Position numbers and translations under genes: made by a program
Part shown: piece by piece, positions 12,426 through 23,009 of the stretch
Numbering within the stretch: position 1 is the stretch's first letter
How the letters are laid out: each line of letters starts with the position of its first letter
Notes under the pieces: generated by a model
Seen by the model: only the letters and a program-made list of their open reading frames with translations
Told to the model about the DNA's origin: nothing
The model's database searches: none
Origin: Lepisosteus oculatus
Taxonomy: Eukaryota; Chordata; Actinopteri; Semionotiformes; Lepisosteidae
Length of the DNA stretch: 64,000 bases
Reading direction: 5' to 3'
NCBI RefSeq assembly: GCF_040954835.1
Contig: NC_090698.1
Span: 73,452,284-73,516,283, forward strand

Positions 12426-14279
12426 AGTTCATTAATTAGCACTTAATGATGCATTATTACACTCATCTGGGTTTGTTGCATATAATTATTTAGACATGAA
12501 CACATAAGAGTTTGGTTAATCAGCACATCTGAGTGATGGGATCACCTAACTTGCTGATGGGTCTTCTGTGTCATTTTTTTACATGATGGTGTAACTAGAG
12601 CAGGGAGCTTCATGTCTTTTAAGCTCCCAAATGCGCATACTAAATTGAATCAATTTACTTTAAACAACAATGATGGATATATTAAATACATAGTGACATT
12701 CAATGCTTTAGAAGTATATATACACTCCTCTGCTGCTGCGGGACAAACCAACACAGTAGCACTGAACTGCTGATGGCATAGTATGTTCTCTGACTTGCAA
12801 GCAATTCATGTTTCTGAATTCGAGTGCTGTGAGAAAAATATGTCCTCAATAAGGAAAGCTACAAGCAACAAGAGGGCAGTGTGCCTCAGAACTGCACACA
12901 CTGTAAGACAGATTTTTCTCTTTTGTTTTTCCTGCAGAAGATGTGGTGTTCCTATATTTTAACATATAGCCCCTAAATGTTCTTTATACATTATCATTAC
13001 CATTATGGTTGCATCCAGGTCTGTGACATTTGCAAAACCTCAGCTTGGCTGTTTAAACAGGTGTATTTGCATATTAAGTCATCAGAAGAATGGAAAACGG
13101 TAAGCCACTGTGCTGAATTCGACCTTTATTGAGACTACTACTAGGCTTTAAAAATAGAGGAATACAGTACATGAGCAGAAACAAAGTTTAACGTAGTTGT
13201 CGCAGGTGTAAAGAGTCAACGTGCTCCTCTTGCAAAACGGAAACCAAAAAAAATCTCTTTCCGATCCCGTTCCGCCGTGCCAAGATGGTAACCTTCGACA
13301 CGTTGCACGCGTACGAGCAGAGTAGATATCCTTACTCTGAAGCTTGCTTGCTTTCTTGTAGGCACCCTGACGAAGTGAACCTGTTTTTCATTTCTGTAGT
13401 GACCCAGTAGAAAGCCCGGAGCCCTCGGCGCAGCAGCCTGTCTGACCCGAGCCGTCCAGCCGTCAGATGCGTGGGGTAGCAGCCCGGTCCTGCGAGCGTG
13501 GCCGGAATGAGTCGGCAGCCTTCACCTCTGACCGCTCACAGACTAGAGGTTTACTCCTCTGGACCAGCGTGGAAGGACATTTCCAGGTCGGCCGACCCTG
13601 TTTTGTCAAGGAGGCGTCCAGCTGCCACAGTCTTCCCAGCGGTCAAGCCAAAAAGCATCGACCTTTGGCGACACTGGCTTAAGTGTTTGAATTGAATTTG
13701 CTGCCAGGCGGGGAGATTGTAATGTGCACGAAGAGAAATCGGGGTTTTAAAAAAGCTGTACACTGTACATTCACGTGACCAGGTGGACATTTTGAAAGTC
13801 AGGTGGCGCTGGTAGTAAAAATAGTCATAGCGGTGCTGTTTTATTTCTGTTGCAGAACATCACAATTTATTGAAAATACCATTGGTTTTGCTCTCCTCTT
13901 TTTCGCTCCGTCCTTGTCTCTTTGTGAGATGTGTCTGTTTTTAAAGTTTGTTTCAGTAGCTTTTTTATTTTATTTTATTTTTTTACATTTACAGTACTCT
14001 CATGCTGTAGCTTCCACAACCCTTTGGGTGATCAATGTGTTTTTCAGGAGATCTTTAAGACATCTCTTTGCAGAGAATTACCGCCGACAGGGTGGTTTCT
14101 CATTGAAGCTGCATATTTCCTTGAATGAAACAAATGAATTCCTTTTTTTAACAAGCTCGCTGTAGTGGTTGTGTTCCTCTTCTAAATTATTAGTAACTAC
14201 AGTACCTCTAGAAAGGCTGTGTAGGGTTTGAGCAAGTACAAGGTGTACAGTTGTGTAGGTATGTGAACAGAGAGGATCA
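12426..14279. other. Intergenic, no gene recognised
   Basis: Unique sequence, slightly CpG-richer at 13.26-13.66 kb. Short open frames only. Confidence 0.5.
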
Positions 14280-14710
14280 CATGAAAACAAGTCTGTCGTT
14301 TAGAGAAGGGGGAAAGTGTGAACCCAGTTTCAGGATAATTTTTGTTTCTGTTGTCTTTCTGGTTTGGGAGTTGAGAGACCCTTCTTTAAGAAAAGCGACA
14401 GAGATCAGTGTGATCATGGCCATCAGAGGTGAAATGGAAAACTATGGTCTTGGAGAACATGACATGTTCTCTGAAGCGGTCTCCTAGTCTCCTACTGGTC
14501 TCCCCAGCGTAGATGGATGGGCATTTCCTGAAGGAGATACAGTAAATGGGGTTGCTGGAGGTACCAGAGGTCGCCTGGGTGATCCGGAATTGTCCTGAGG
14601 GGCCTTGAATGAGTGTGGTGGTGGACGTGCACTTGCAGGTGATACAGCGAGCTCTGTTGCAGGGGAAAGTGCCTGGTGTGGATGGTTGTTGAGTGCGGTC
14701 AAAGGACAAG
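14280..14710 (-). pseudogene. Penelope-like retroelement fragment, GIY-YIG endonuclease domain
   Basis: Read on the minus strand from 14709 to 14386, an open frame of 107 codons shows CNRARCITC, then YCISFRKCPSIYAGETSRR, LGDRFREH and HFTSDGHDH. This Cys-rich lead, IY...YxGET core, R(F)REH helix and GH motif is the arrangement of the C-terminal GIY-YIG endonuclease of Penelope-like elements (Neptune type) common in fish. After the stop, a shifted frame down to about 14280 still reads LKLGSHFPPSLNDR, matching the usual tail, so the copy carries a frameshift. The reverse transcriptase is absent. It is a 430-base fossil, not a functional element. Confidence 0.75.
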
Positions 14711-14854
14711 CTCAGGTGGGTAGTTGCATGCTGACGCAGCTACCTACCTGAACTACTCCTCTCCACTGTATATGTTTATCTGCTGTACATACGTATTTGC
14801 TTTTTATATGTGGTATTTTCCAGCTTTGTTTTTTTTTCCCTTAGGAACTTTTTC

Positions 14855-15075
14855 CACTAGGGTACAGGTGGAAACTGCATGCTTATAAAACCAAGAACAA
14901 GAAGCCCCTTTTTGCCCAAAGGATTGTGGGAGTGCGGAACAAGACCCTCAGCCGTGCTGCTGGAGCAGATATCCCGGCTTCTTTCAGGACACAGCTAGAT
15001 CCTGGGATCAATGAACTACTGACGGCCCATCAGGCCAGACGGGCGAATTGGCCTCTTCTCGTTTGTTACCTTTCC
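14855..15075 (+). repeat. LINE-3'-end-like dispersed repeat, copy 1
   Basis: This copy contains TTGCCCAAAGGATTGTGGG, GTGCGGAACAAGACCCTCAG, a TCAGGACACAGCTAGATCC stretch and a 3' end close to GGCGAATTGGCCTCTTCTCG. It aligns by eye with copies at 16.1 and 31.1 kb on the same strand and at 20.3 and 28.8 kb on the opposite strand. I remember the consensus from gar- and sturgeon-type fish genomes as the end of a non-LTR element; the exact family is not established here. Confidence 0.65.
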
Positions 15076-15329
15076 TACGCTCTAAGTTTGGAAGGCACAA
15101 GTTCCCTTCCTCAAGCAGCTCCAGCTGTGCTTTGCCACTCAACAAGAGAAGCCATGTGTGGGACCAAGGGTCCCCACAAACTTGCCTGGACTTGGCTCAA
15201 TCCCCAGCATCAATCGGCGCAATCTAGCGGTTATTGATTAATTCCGCCTGCCACGTTGCCGGTTCCGTTTTCTACAGATTTGTAACAAGCGCGGAGTTCC
15301 AGTTAACTCTTCGGTCTGCAGTGCGCGCT

Positions 15330-15500
15330 TTGATTTAGCATTAGTGGGGAAGAGTTATTGCAAATGCAGATAATCTGCTGGGCCAGGAGGTGCTTCCATA
15401 ACTCATCTGGAGAACGTCTAGTTAGTCAATCACTCGATCTGTAATCACAAACGCTGCCAGAAATCGCATGAATGATGAGCTGTAATAAAACCAGTTACTT
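15330..15500. promoter_or_regulatory. Candidate regulatory block with POU-type motif
   Basis: ATTGCAAATGCAGATAATC at about 15358 contains an octamer-like ATTTGCAA core on the minus strand. It is surrounded by unique, motif-rich sequence between two repeat-laden stretches. Confidence 0.25.
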
Positions 15501-16109
15501 TTGTATTCTTTCTTTTAACTGTTATTGGCAGAGTTCTTTCTCCAGGGAGATGGTTGCAGTGAAACACAATGCTGATATGAAAGCAGCTCATTGGATCTAT
15601 GCATACAGTATATTAGCAGATACTGGAGACAGATTATCTTGATTATGGGTATTACTGTTATATTGAAATGGCTTACAGCTGCCATTCAAAAAGTACCATA
15701 ACATGTTTAAAGTCAGCTTAATTACTCTCCTTAAAAATTATAACACATGGTCGTATTATTTTAACTCGGCCGTTACATGTTTAATATGAAACAAATATAT
15801 CTTTACAGAGCAAGGGAAGGCTTCTTTTACAGCTGCGTCAAGGGTGGAAGTGAGAAATATGGTTCAGCTGTAAAAACAAATTTCGCCTTCGGCTTTTCTC
15901 TTCTCCCTTAAAAAGATGGCGGTGAGGAAAATGGCCTCACTCTTTGCCTCTTTGCACGATGCACATGGCCTGCTTGCTGCTGTTGCACTTGAATCACATA
16001 ACGGGTTTCCATGCAAAATTGCAGCTGCGAAAAATGTGTTTCATTGCACACTCATAGAACCATTTAAACTCTTTGGCATAGTTACTTTTTTTCCTTTCTT
16101 TTTTAGCAA

Positions 16110-16297
16110 TATTGAGGCAAGAGAAACACTCAGTGGAGACACCTGGAAACATTTCTTTACACAGAGGGTTGCAGTTTAGAACAACCTACCCTGCCACACT
16201 GTTGAGGATGATTTGAGGGATCCTTCAAGGACCAGATCCTCGATTCAGTAACCAAATAAGCAAAGTGGATGGAACGCCCTCCTTCGTTCTAAAAACC
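16110..16297 (+). repeat. LINE-3'-end-like dispersed repeat, copy 2
   Basis: Shows ACATTTCTTTACACAGAGGG, AGAACAACCTACCCTGCCAC, GGGATCCTTCAAGGACCAG and ends near GGAACGCCCTCCTTCGTTCT, the same order of blocks as the 14.9 kb copy. It is degraded and has no coding capacity. Confidence 0.6.
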
Positions 16298-16499
16298 TTG
16301 ACGATCTTGGATGACGAGACATTAAAATCCAGGTTTGAGAAGCACATGCAGTACACGATGGGTGTTTCTCGTGCATCGATAGTGAATGAGTCTCTCAGAA
16401 AGACCCTATATTTTAACAAGATGAAACTCTTTTATTTCATTCCTCCTGTCTTGTATTAAGATCCAACACATTTCATTTCAGGAGCTCAAAACGTCCATT

Positions 16500-16640
16500 A
16501 TCAAAAAGAGACTATTATTAGTAGTAGCAGTAGTGGTATTAAGGGCCAGATCAATATCCTTCCTGAAAAATAAGGCATTGCATGATTAAATTTATATCAG
16601 ACAGGATCAACTAAGAACCAAGTGTCTGAATGCCAACAAT
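16500..16640 (-). repeat. Short unidentified retroposon relic, copy A
   Basis: Shares a 20-base identical block (TTCCTGAAAAATAAGGCATT) and a later AAGTGTCTGAA block with 30010-30075. Both copies are preceded on the plus strand by ATT/AGT-rich simple sequence. This suggests a minus-strand element with an (AAT)n-type tail. Confidence 0.5.
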
Positions 16641-17213
16641 TCCTGAATAATGTGCTGGCTAAGAAAAAATAAATAAAAAATAGTTTTTAACATTCGAATC
16701 ATTTGTAAGGTTCGAGCATGACAGCTTTATTGATACAAGTGGCTGTAATCATTACATGATGGCCAACTTACACTATTGATCAGTGTATTGATAAAATCAT
16801 ACTTCAGAGCAAAGGTTTGTGGATCTGACATGCACATGTAATGGCATGACTGTTTTACTGCTGCACTAGATAAATGCTGCCTTTTGAATTGTGGTGAAAT
16901 ATCACCCAAAATATAAATAAACAGAGACATGCAGATACTGTATATACATTCCTAAAAACCTGATTATTGATCTGTCAGCCGGTGAGAAAAATGTGTTGAT
17001 CTACACAAAGATGTTTCCAGTGAAACAGAGCATAGAAACATATTTAAAGAACAGGGGATTTTTCTCAGCCCCAAGGACACCTCTCCTGTCCCTTATAATA
17101 AAAAATTAAAGCATGTTCCTTTACAACACAAAAAAATATATTCTTAATTTAAATCAATGACCCCATAAAAATGCCATACCTCTAATTTTGTTAGACAAAG
17201 TGGTACTTTTCTA

Positions 17214-17360
17214 AAGCAGGGGTTCCCCATCCCACTCTGGGTCCTTAGAAACTACAATCCTGCTGCTCGATTTCTCACCTAAGCTCTCAGTTCCATAATC
17301 GAAGCCTTCGTAGACTCAATGAGAAGTTTAACTTGATCTCTTGAATTGTTTTCTGTTCCT
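17214..17360 (+). repeat. Interspersed repeat, second copy of the 5.66 kb type
   Basis: AGCAGGGGTTCCCCATCCCA, CTGGGTCCTTAGAAACTACA and a later AGCTCTCAGTTCCATAATC resemble the opening and spacing of the 5656 element at lower identity. Confidence 0.4.
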
Positions 17361-17730
17361 CCACGTCGAGGAGTTTCTCTTTTACCTACCCTGGTTCTCG
17401 AGTGACTTTACAGCTCCAACCTTTGTGCAGAAAAAACCTCTCGAGGGTGGTTGTTCCAACTGAGCAACTCTTTGGTTCGGTTAATGATTTCTAATGTACA
17501 GATCTCAGATCAGATGGAAATCTGTAGCGTCCCCAGGAGCTGGGACTGGGAGCCTGGTCTAAATCGCTGGCACCTGACAGTGAGTTTGCAGGTTGCGGTT
17601 ATGTTCATTTCTAATATATCATAACGCATATGGCCGACAGGCACTGTGTAAGAGCCGGCGTACCAGAGTGGTGATGTCGCCGCCCTTCCCTGTGATAGCA
17701 GGACCACAGCCGCTGGGCTGAGGGGAGATC

Positions 17731-17803
17731 TCTCTTTAGCTCACCGGGCTGGGTCCCTGTTGAGCGACGCCCGAGGCCCGGGTTCGAGCCCCCGACGGTG
17801 GGG
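17731..17803 (+). repeat. tRNA-like SINE head or tRNA relic
   Basis: TAGCTCACCGGG (A-box-like) and GGTTCGAGC (B box, 17781-17789) are spaced about as in a tRNA. The acceptor stem ends do not pair well, and a GC-rich tail follows. Best read as a retroposed tRNA-derived sequence. Confidence 0.45.
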
Positions 17804-17869
17804 GGGGCGACCGCAAGCGGCAACGGCAAGGGCGCCCGCCTGAATATGTTGATGTTAAGCATAATGCTA

Positions 17870-19285
17870 CAAATGAAACATTAAAAGGACATGATAACTG
17901 TAAAGTAGAAATTCAGTTTATTTTATTATTTTTTTCCTCTTTTGTCTATCTTTGATTTTAAAACAGATGTATGAATAAGATATCCTACAGGTGGCTGATC
18001 CGTTTTGTTACTCTGACTCAGAACGCGCCTCGTTGCCTCAGACGATGATGATGACTACAGTTCTCCAGCAGTGCGCAGTGCACCTTTGACAGATGTGCTG
18101 TTATTTTTATTTTCTAGCAGACAATATGCCCTCTGTTATATTTTTAAAATACATCACCGCCTTTATGCTTCTGAAAGATGTAGTCTGCAGCTTGTGCAAT
18201 CAGTCTTGAGTACCTCGTAATGATTTAGGACCACAAGTCGTGGAACAAGGCCAGAGCAAAACCTAAACGTCGTACTTAGAATTTAACACCTGATCTTCGA
18301 GATGCAAAAGACTAGGCTGCTTCTGCTTTCTGCGCCGGGGCTATTATAATAAGTAATTTCTTCCTAAAAAAATAGGCCATTAAATGAGAGTAAATAAATG
18401 TTAAAATGAAAGGGGTATTGTAATATACTTTCCTTCGTTTACCTTCATGTAGTTCTTTGATCTTCCTGTGGAGGAAAAAAAACAGTAAAGAGGAAAGACT
18501 AAATTTATTACTATTAGAGCAAAAAAAATATCCCTTTATGGTTTAGGTTAAAATGTGGGCACTAGACCATATTTCCTTTTTGGAACAGGGTTCAAAAGCA
18601 TTTTTTCAAAGCCCTTAACCACACGGGTGTTGTAACAATACGCACTCTCCCAAACGTTTTCAGTTCTGAAAGCAAAGAAGATGAAGATAGCATGCTTTTT
18701 GCTGGGATTTGAGTCTTAAAAAACAGACCCTGAAGAATGAAATTTGACAGCTACATTTATGACATTACAATGATTCTTGTCAGGTAAAATGCTTTTGGCT
18801 ACTGGACAAGTTCCCCGAGGAAACAGAAATATGTTTATTTTAATTAAGGGGAAATGGCTGTACAAGTGTTAGGTATGCAATTACCTCATCTACTTGTGAG
18901 TCCCAGGTATTTTGTGAAGTACGCAGGCCGTATGATTCAACATTCCTTCTTGCTTTCGCCAAGTACTATAATATATTTAAGTCTCTCCTGTTTAAAACAA
19001 GTGTTTGGTCGTCTGAAGCATGCAAGGTCTAAGTATGGCTGTGAATGCCAAAGTACTGAGGAACAATTTAAAACCGTAAATCAGTGGACAGATTCTTGTG
19101 GTGATGGCCTGGGTGAGTGTGAGTTCACCCTAAAAAAAAAATAAGTTCATTCAATGCAAATGTTTCATTCTGAAGAAGTCTTTATTCAGTCATTGCTTTA
19201 TAAAACCAAAACATGACACAGACTTACCGGTCAAGCACTCCCTCCTAATGGTTAAACGTGAATCACAAGAAAATGTGGTCTCTTA
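17870..19285. other. Intergenic, nothing recognised
   Basis: AT-rich unique sequence without repeats or credible open frames. Confidence 0.5.
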
Positions 19286-19289
19286 ACGT

Positions 19290-19440
19290 TCTCAGGCTGA
19301 CAAAAGGCTGGTCCCGGTCAGTCCTGGGATGGGAAACCTCAGCAGAAAACCTGGTTGCTTTTGTAGTTGTGTTGGTGGACCAGTAGGAGGCGCTTTTCCC
19401 CCTGGACCAGAGTTTCTAAAGCAATGCCGCAGTACAGGGT
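19290..19440 (+). repeat. 5S-rRNA-derived SINE fragment, second copy
   Basis: GGCTGGTCCCGGTCAGTCC and GGGATGGGAAACC correspond to the 5S-like head. GTGGACCAGTAGGAGGCGCT and CCCTGGACCAGAG match the 12.3 kb copy body. It abuts the tRNA-type SINE that follows. Confidence 0.6.
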
Positions 19441-19765
19441 GGGACGGTGACGCAGTGTTTGGCATCGTTTCCTCGCATTGCTGGGGCCCCGGGTCCAACT
19501 CCTCTCTGCTGGCTGTGAAGAGTCTTTATGTTCTTCCTGTGTTTGTGTGGGTTTCCCCTGGGGACTACAGTTTCCTCCCACATTCCCACAAATCTGGAGG
19601 TAGGTTAACTGGCTTCCGAAAAAAGAAAACATTGGCCCTTGTGTGAGTGTGTGTATTTGTGTCTGGGTGTCTGCCGTCCAGTCCGGGCTGCATCGCACTT
19701 CACACTCGCTGCTCCCCCGCAGAGCGCTGGAGTGGTTTGGGAAATGGATGAATCCTTGCTCCAGT
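19441..19765 (+). repeat. tRNA-derived SINE, near full length
   Basis: GGACGGTGACGCAGTG head, GGGTCCAACTCC B-box remnant, GTTTGTGTGGGTTTCCCCTG, AGGTTAACTGGCTTCC, CCCTTGTGTGAGTGTGTGT and a GGGAAATGGATGAATCC end. It is inserted at or beside the 5S-type SINE. Confidence 0.7.
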
Positions 19766-20275
19766 ATGGTGACTGGAAAACTGTTGGGAAGAAGTGTGCT
19801 TTGGCGGATGACGTGCTCAATTGAGGTCGTGAATTACAGCCAGGGCACTGTTCAGGGCAGTAGGAGTGTTAGGCAGGGCGTCCCAGCTAACTACCACTCG
19901 GAGGTTGAACAATCTGGCTTCCCTAAGGTTCTCCCTTAATTCAGCTGGTGACGTAATTTCTCAATGTGCCTTTCAGCACCAGGAGGCTGGTGAATGATGT
20001 GGGTTCCCTCATAATGAAGTTCTGTTTCATGCATTTATTTTGGAATGACTTCAGCTCAGCTGCACAGATGAAGGGTTGAAAATGTGCGGTACCATCGTTG
20101 TTGTATCCTGTTTTTATTTTGTCGGTCTTACAAACGCTGTTACACTGCACTTGTTTTAAGTGCTTACGTGGTTTTTCTCTAATAACTGCCTATAGAATTT
20201 GTTTCATATTTCAGAATTTGATTTTTGGATTTAAGTGTCAGAACTACAGAAGGTGCTGAAGCAGGAATTACAAAG

Positions 20276-20475
20276 TAAGAATATAAGAAGGTCTAATTTG
20301 CTTAGGTGTTAGTACCTAGTTAATTTGAGGATCTAACCCAGCCTTTTCAAAACAAACCATTGAATGGGCTTCAACAACATGGCTGGGTGGCTTGTTCTAT
20401 ACTCCCACAAGCCTGAAATATAGAGTGAATTTCAGCATAGACAGACGTAAAACATCTATTTTGTTACAAGAAGTT
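20276..20475 (-). repeat. LINE-3'-end-like dispersed repeat, copy 3 (reverse)
   Basis: On the plus strand it begins AAGTAAGAATATAAGAAGG and continues with GGCTTCAACAACATGGCTGG and CTTGTTCTATACTCCCACAA. These are the reverse complements of the blocks in the forward copies, so the element is inverted. Confidence 0.6.
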
Positions 20476-20717
20476 TTTTCCAATTAAAATTATTTTTATA
20501 GAACTCATTATCGGACCATACTCAATTTTTTTCCTGACATTTTCTTCAGTTCACTGGAGAAAAAAAGAATTGATTAAAAGAACATCAGGAATACATTCAT
20601 TTGCAAGCTTCCTTTTTCTTTTTGATTTCTAGCTTTTTGACGGAGCACAAAAGTGAAAAGAATGGTCAAAACCTCATGAATGTATTTTCAGATCTTAAGT
20701 ACTTTAGACATTCACAG

Positions 20718-21052
20718 CAACGTGGTGGTGGAGAGCTGCTGTGCTGGTTCACAGGCATCTCGCCTGCTTCAATATCCTCTGTTCAATCCTGATCTATGAG
20801 ATCTATCTGTGTGGAGTTTGCATGTTACCCCTGTGTTTGCAAGTTTTTGGTTTTCCAGGTGCTCCTTTTTTTCCCTTGCTTCCCTAAGATACATGGAAAG
20901 ACTTGATGGGATATTCTAAATTGCCCCTTTCTCTGTGCCCTGCAACAGGCAGACACCCTTTACAGAGGGAGAGCGGTATTGTCTGCATCCTTTTTCCAGT
21001 ACAGATTCCGGTCACCCCCATCTGAAGAGGCAACATCCTGATAATGGATGGA
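20718..21052 (+). repeat. tRNA-derived SINE, full length but degraded
   Basis: AACGTGGTGGTGGAGAGCTG head, GTTCAATCCTG B box, TCTGTGTGGAGTTTGCATG, CCAGGTGCTCC, GCCCTGCAACAGGCAGACAC and a CCTGATAATGGATGGA end. It lies under the long antisense open frame at 20884-21480, which helps explain why that frame is not a gene. Confidence 0.7.
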
Positions 21053-21054
21053 CT

Positions 21055-22175
21055 TTTCATATTTGCGCAGGGGGAAAGACTGATCATTAAGCCCTTTATA
21101 ATATATTCTTGTTTAAGATTAAGCAGCAATGTCACTTTTGTCTCCCATGTTATGCCATCAGTGCCTGTCGGGGGACTGGCATTGGAAAAGAGCCTTTGTC
21201 TAAATTGTTTTTGCATCATCATTCCACATGAGGTGTTGTTTATTCGCCCTGTATCTGGGGTGTAATTGCTGAGCAGAACATTGTTGAAATGGCTCTGCAC
21301 AAGAGTGCTCTTTCCTGTGTCCCAGTGGAAAAGGTTCAGAAAGGTTTGGGAAACTACAGGCAGTAGAGTTAACAAAGTAATTAAAACTAAAAAAATAGGT
21401 ATTTTATTACTTTTTGCTGGAACAGGTATGAGACTGACAGTAAAAAAACATTCTAAATGTCTTGGATCACCTGGAGGCATGTCCTGGGAACTTCCTCCAA
21501 AGTGGGCCGTTGTTCAAGAAGTTCAAGACCTGCGACATTCAATCACTCAGTCACACCCCTCTACAACATTCAATCAAACGACACGTCAAAACTAAGGAAA
21601 AGTACAAATGGAAAGTAAGTAAAAAAAGAAAGACACATTCCTTCACTAGAGCTCAAATCAAAAGAAGGAAATACCTCCAGATCTAAGCCAAACCTTTCCA
21701 CAATCCACCTGTTGACATCCACATTGCGATGTTTTGCTTTCCTAATTATCTTGATTCATAAAAGGAAGAAGGTCTTAGCGGTCGCTCAGTTTGAGTTGGT
21801 TTACACGGATGAAAACTTTACTCATCTCTCACATGTGTGGCTGCAATGCTTCCCAACGGTAATGTTGTACCTTTAGGGATACAACGGGATAATAAAAGGG
21901 ATAATTCACAGAGACAAAACCCGTACAATGAAAGTCATGTCTTGCAAAGGGAGAAACACAGACAAAGCTTTTTAATCCCTGCCAAAAGCATACTGCGGTG
22001 ATTCAATATGACAGGTTGATTGATATGAGTAAGTAGAGAGTTTACAGAAGCTGACAGCAGTTGAAAAAGAAAAGTGTTTTCTTCCCTTCCACACTCTTAT
22101 CTACAGCCATAAATCAGTGGCATTACAATGCATACGCTCTCTGTATTCCATCTTACGCTGGAGCTCAACGAATTC
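21055..22175. other. Intergenic, no gene recognised
   Basis: The antisense 198-codon frame (20884-21480) extends in from the SINE. Its remainder matches no family I know. Confidence 0.5.
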
Positions 22176-22180
22176 CACTT

Positions 22181-23003
22181 TGACCTCTGCATTTGGCATT
22201 GGTCACTGATGCTAAATGCATGCTATGACCTGCATGACCTTGCCCATTCATATTTAATAGTCTCTAAAGGCTTTTGTAGTGTAGGAACACTTAGGTACAG
22301 TAACAGTACCCTTGTCATATGGTAGATGTTGAAATCCTTTGATCACATAGAATTATAAAAAAATAGTAAAAGCAGTGTCATTCTTGAATTAGTCTACTAT
22401 GCTGCCTGATACAGCTTTGAAATTTAAGGTGATTTTTCAGTCCACCTAGAGATGTATTTTTCCAATTACAAAAATACCATTTTATATAACTGCAAAACCA
22501 TCCTAAGCAATGACTTTAGTCAGAAGTTTAAAGATCGTGCCCTTTGACCTTTCACATGCACTAAAAAACACAAACTGCCCAATGGCCTTTAGCCTTTTGG
22601 TCATCCACATACAGCAGATGAATGCTAGGGGCATCTGCATCTTCTTACAATTCTGTACTGTATTAGTCTGGGTGTCAGAATTATTGATAGTCACTGCAAA
22701 TATTTTATAGACCTTCTATGACCTTTGACATTTTCTCCCTGAAACAGGATTGCCTGGTCATTTCAACCACTGTTTGGGTTTACTAGAAGGAAAATGATCT
22801 TGATTGGGGCTGAATTTTCACCACGAGATGATAGATATCTTCATCCCAAATATGGCTGGTTTTGCTTGTCAGGTATGACATTTCAGAACTCCTCCCCTCG
22901 GCTTTGGTTTGTGTGTGCTTTGGGGTTGAAAAATGTTGTGTCTTTCAAACCTCACACACGTAGATTTGTGGGAACATTAAACTAACTTGATTACAAATGA
23001 CCT
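22181..23003 (-). promoter_or_regulatory. Cluster of same-orientation AGGTCA nuclear-receptor half-sites
   Basis: TGACCT (AGGTCA on the minus strand) occurs at 22181, 22226, 22235, 22545, 22719 and 22998. Three form composite elements: TGACCT-gca-TGACCT (perfect DR3, 22226-22240), TGCCCT-T-TGACCT (DR1, 22538-22550) and TGACCT-T-TGACAT (DR1, 22719-22731). A rough random expectation is below one TGACCT or AGGTCA per 820 bases on both strands. COUP-TF, RXR, PPAR, HNF4 and VDR dimers bind such elements (established). That this is an NR2F1 enhancer 24 kb upstream is inference. Confidence 0.5.
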
Positions 23004-23009
23004 TTAATG

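Noticed and set aside
17731-17803. tRNA gene
   Set aside because: A- and B-box-like motifs are present, but the acceptor and anticodon stems do not form convincingly. It looks like a SINE head.
20884-21480. 198-codon minus-strand open frame, the longest uninterrupted frame outside NR2F1 in the upstream half
   Set aside because: Its C-terminal part is antisense to a tRNA-derived SINE (20718-21052). The rest shows no domain, splice sites or coding bias.
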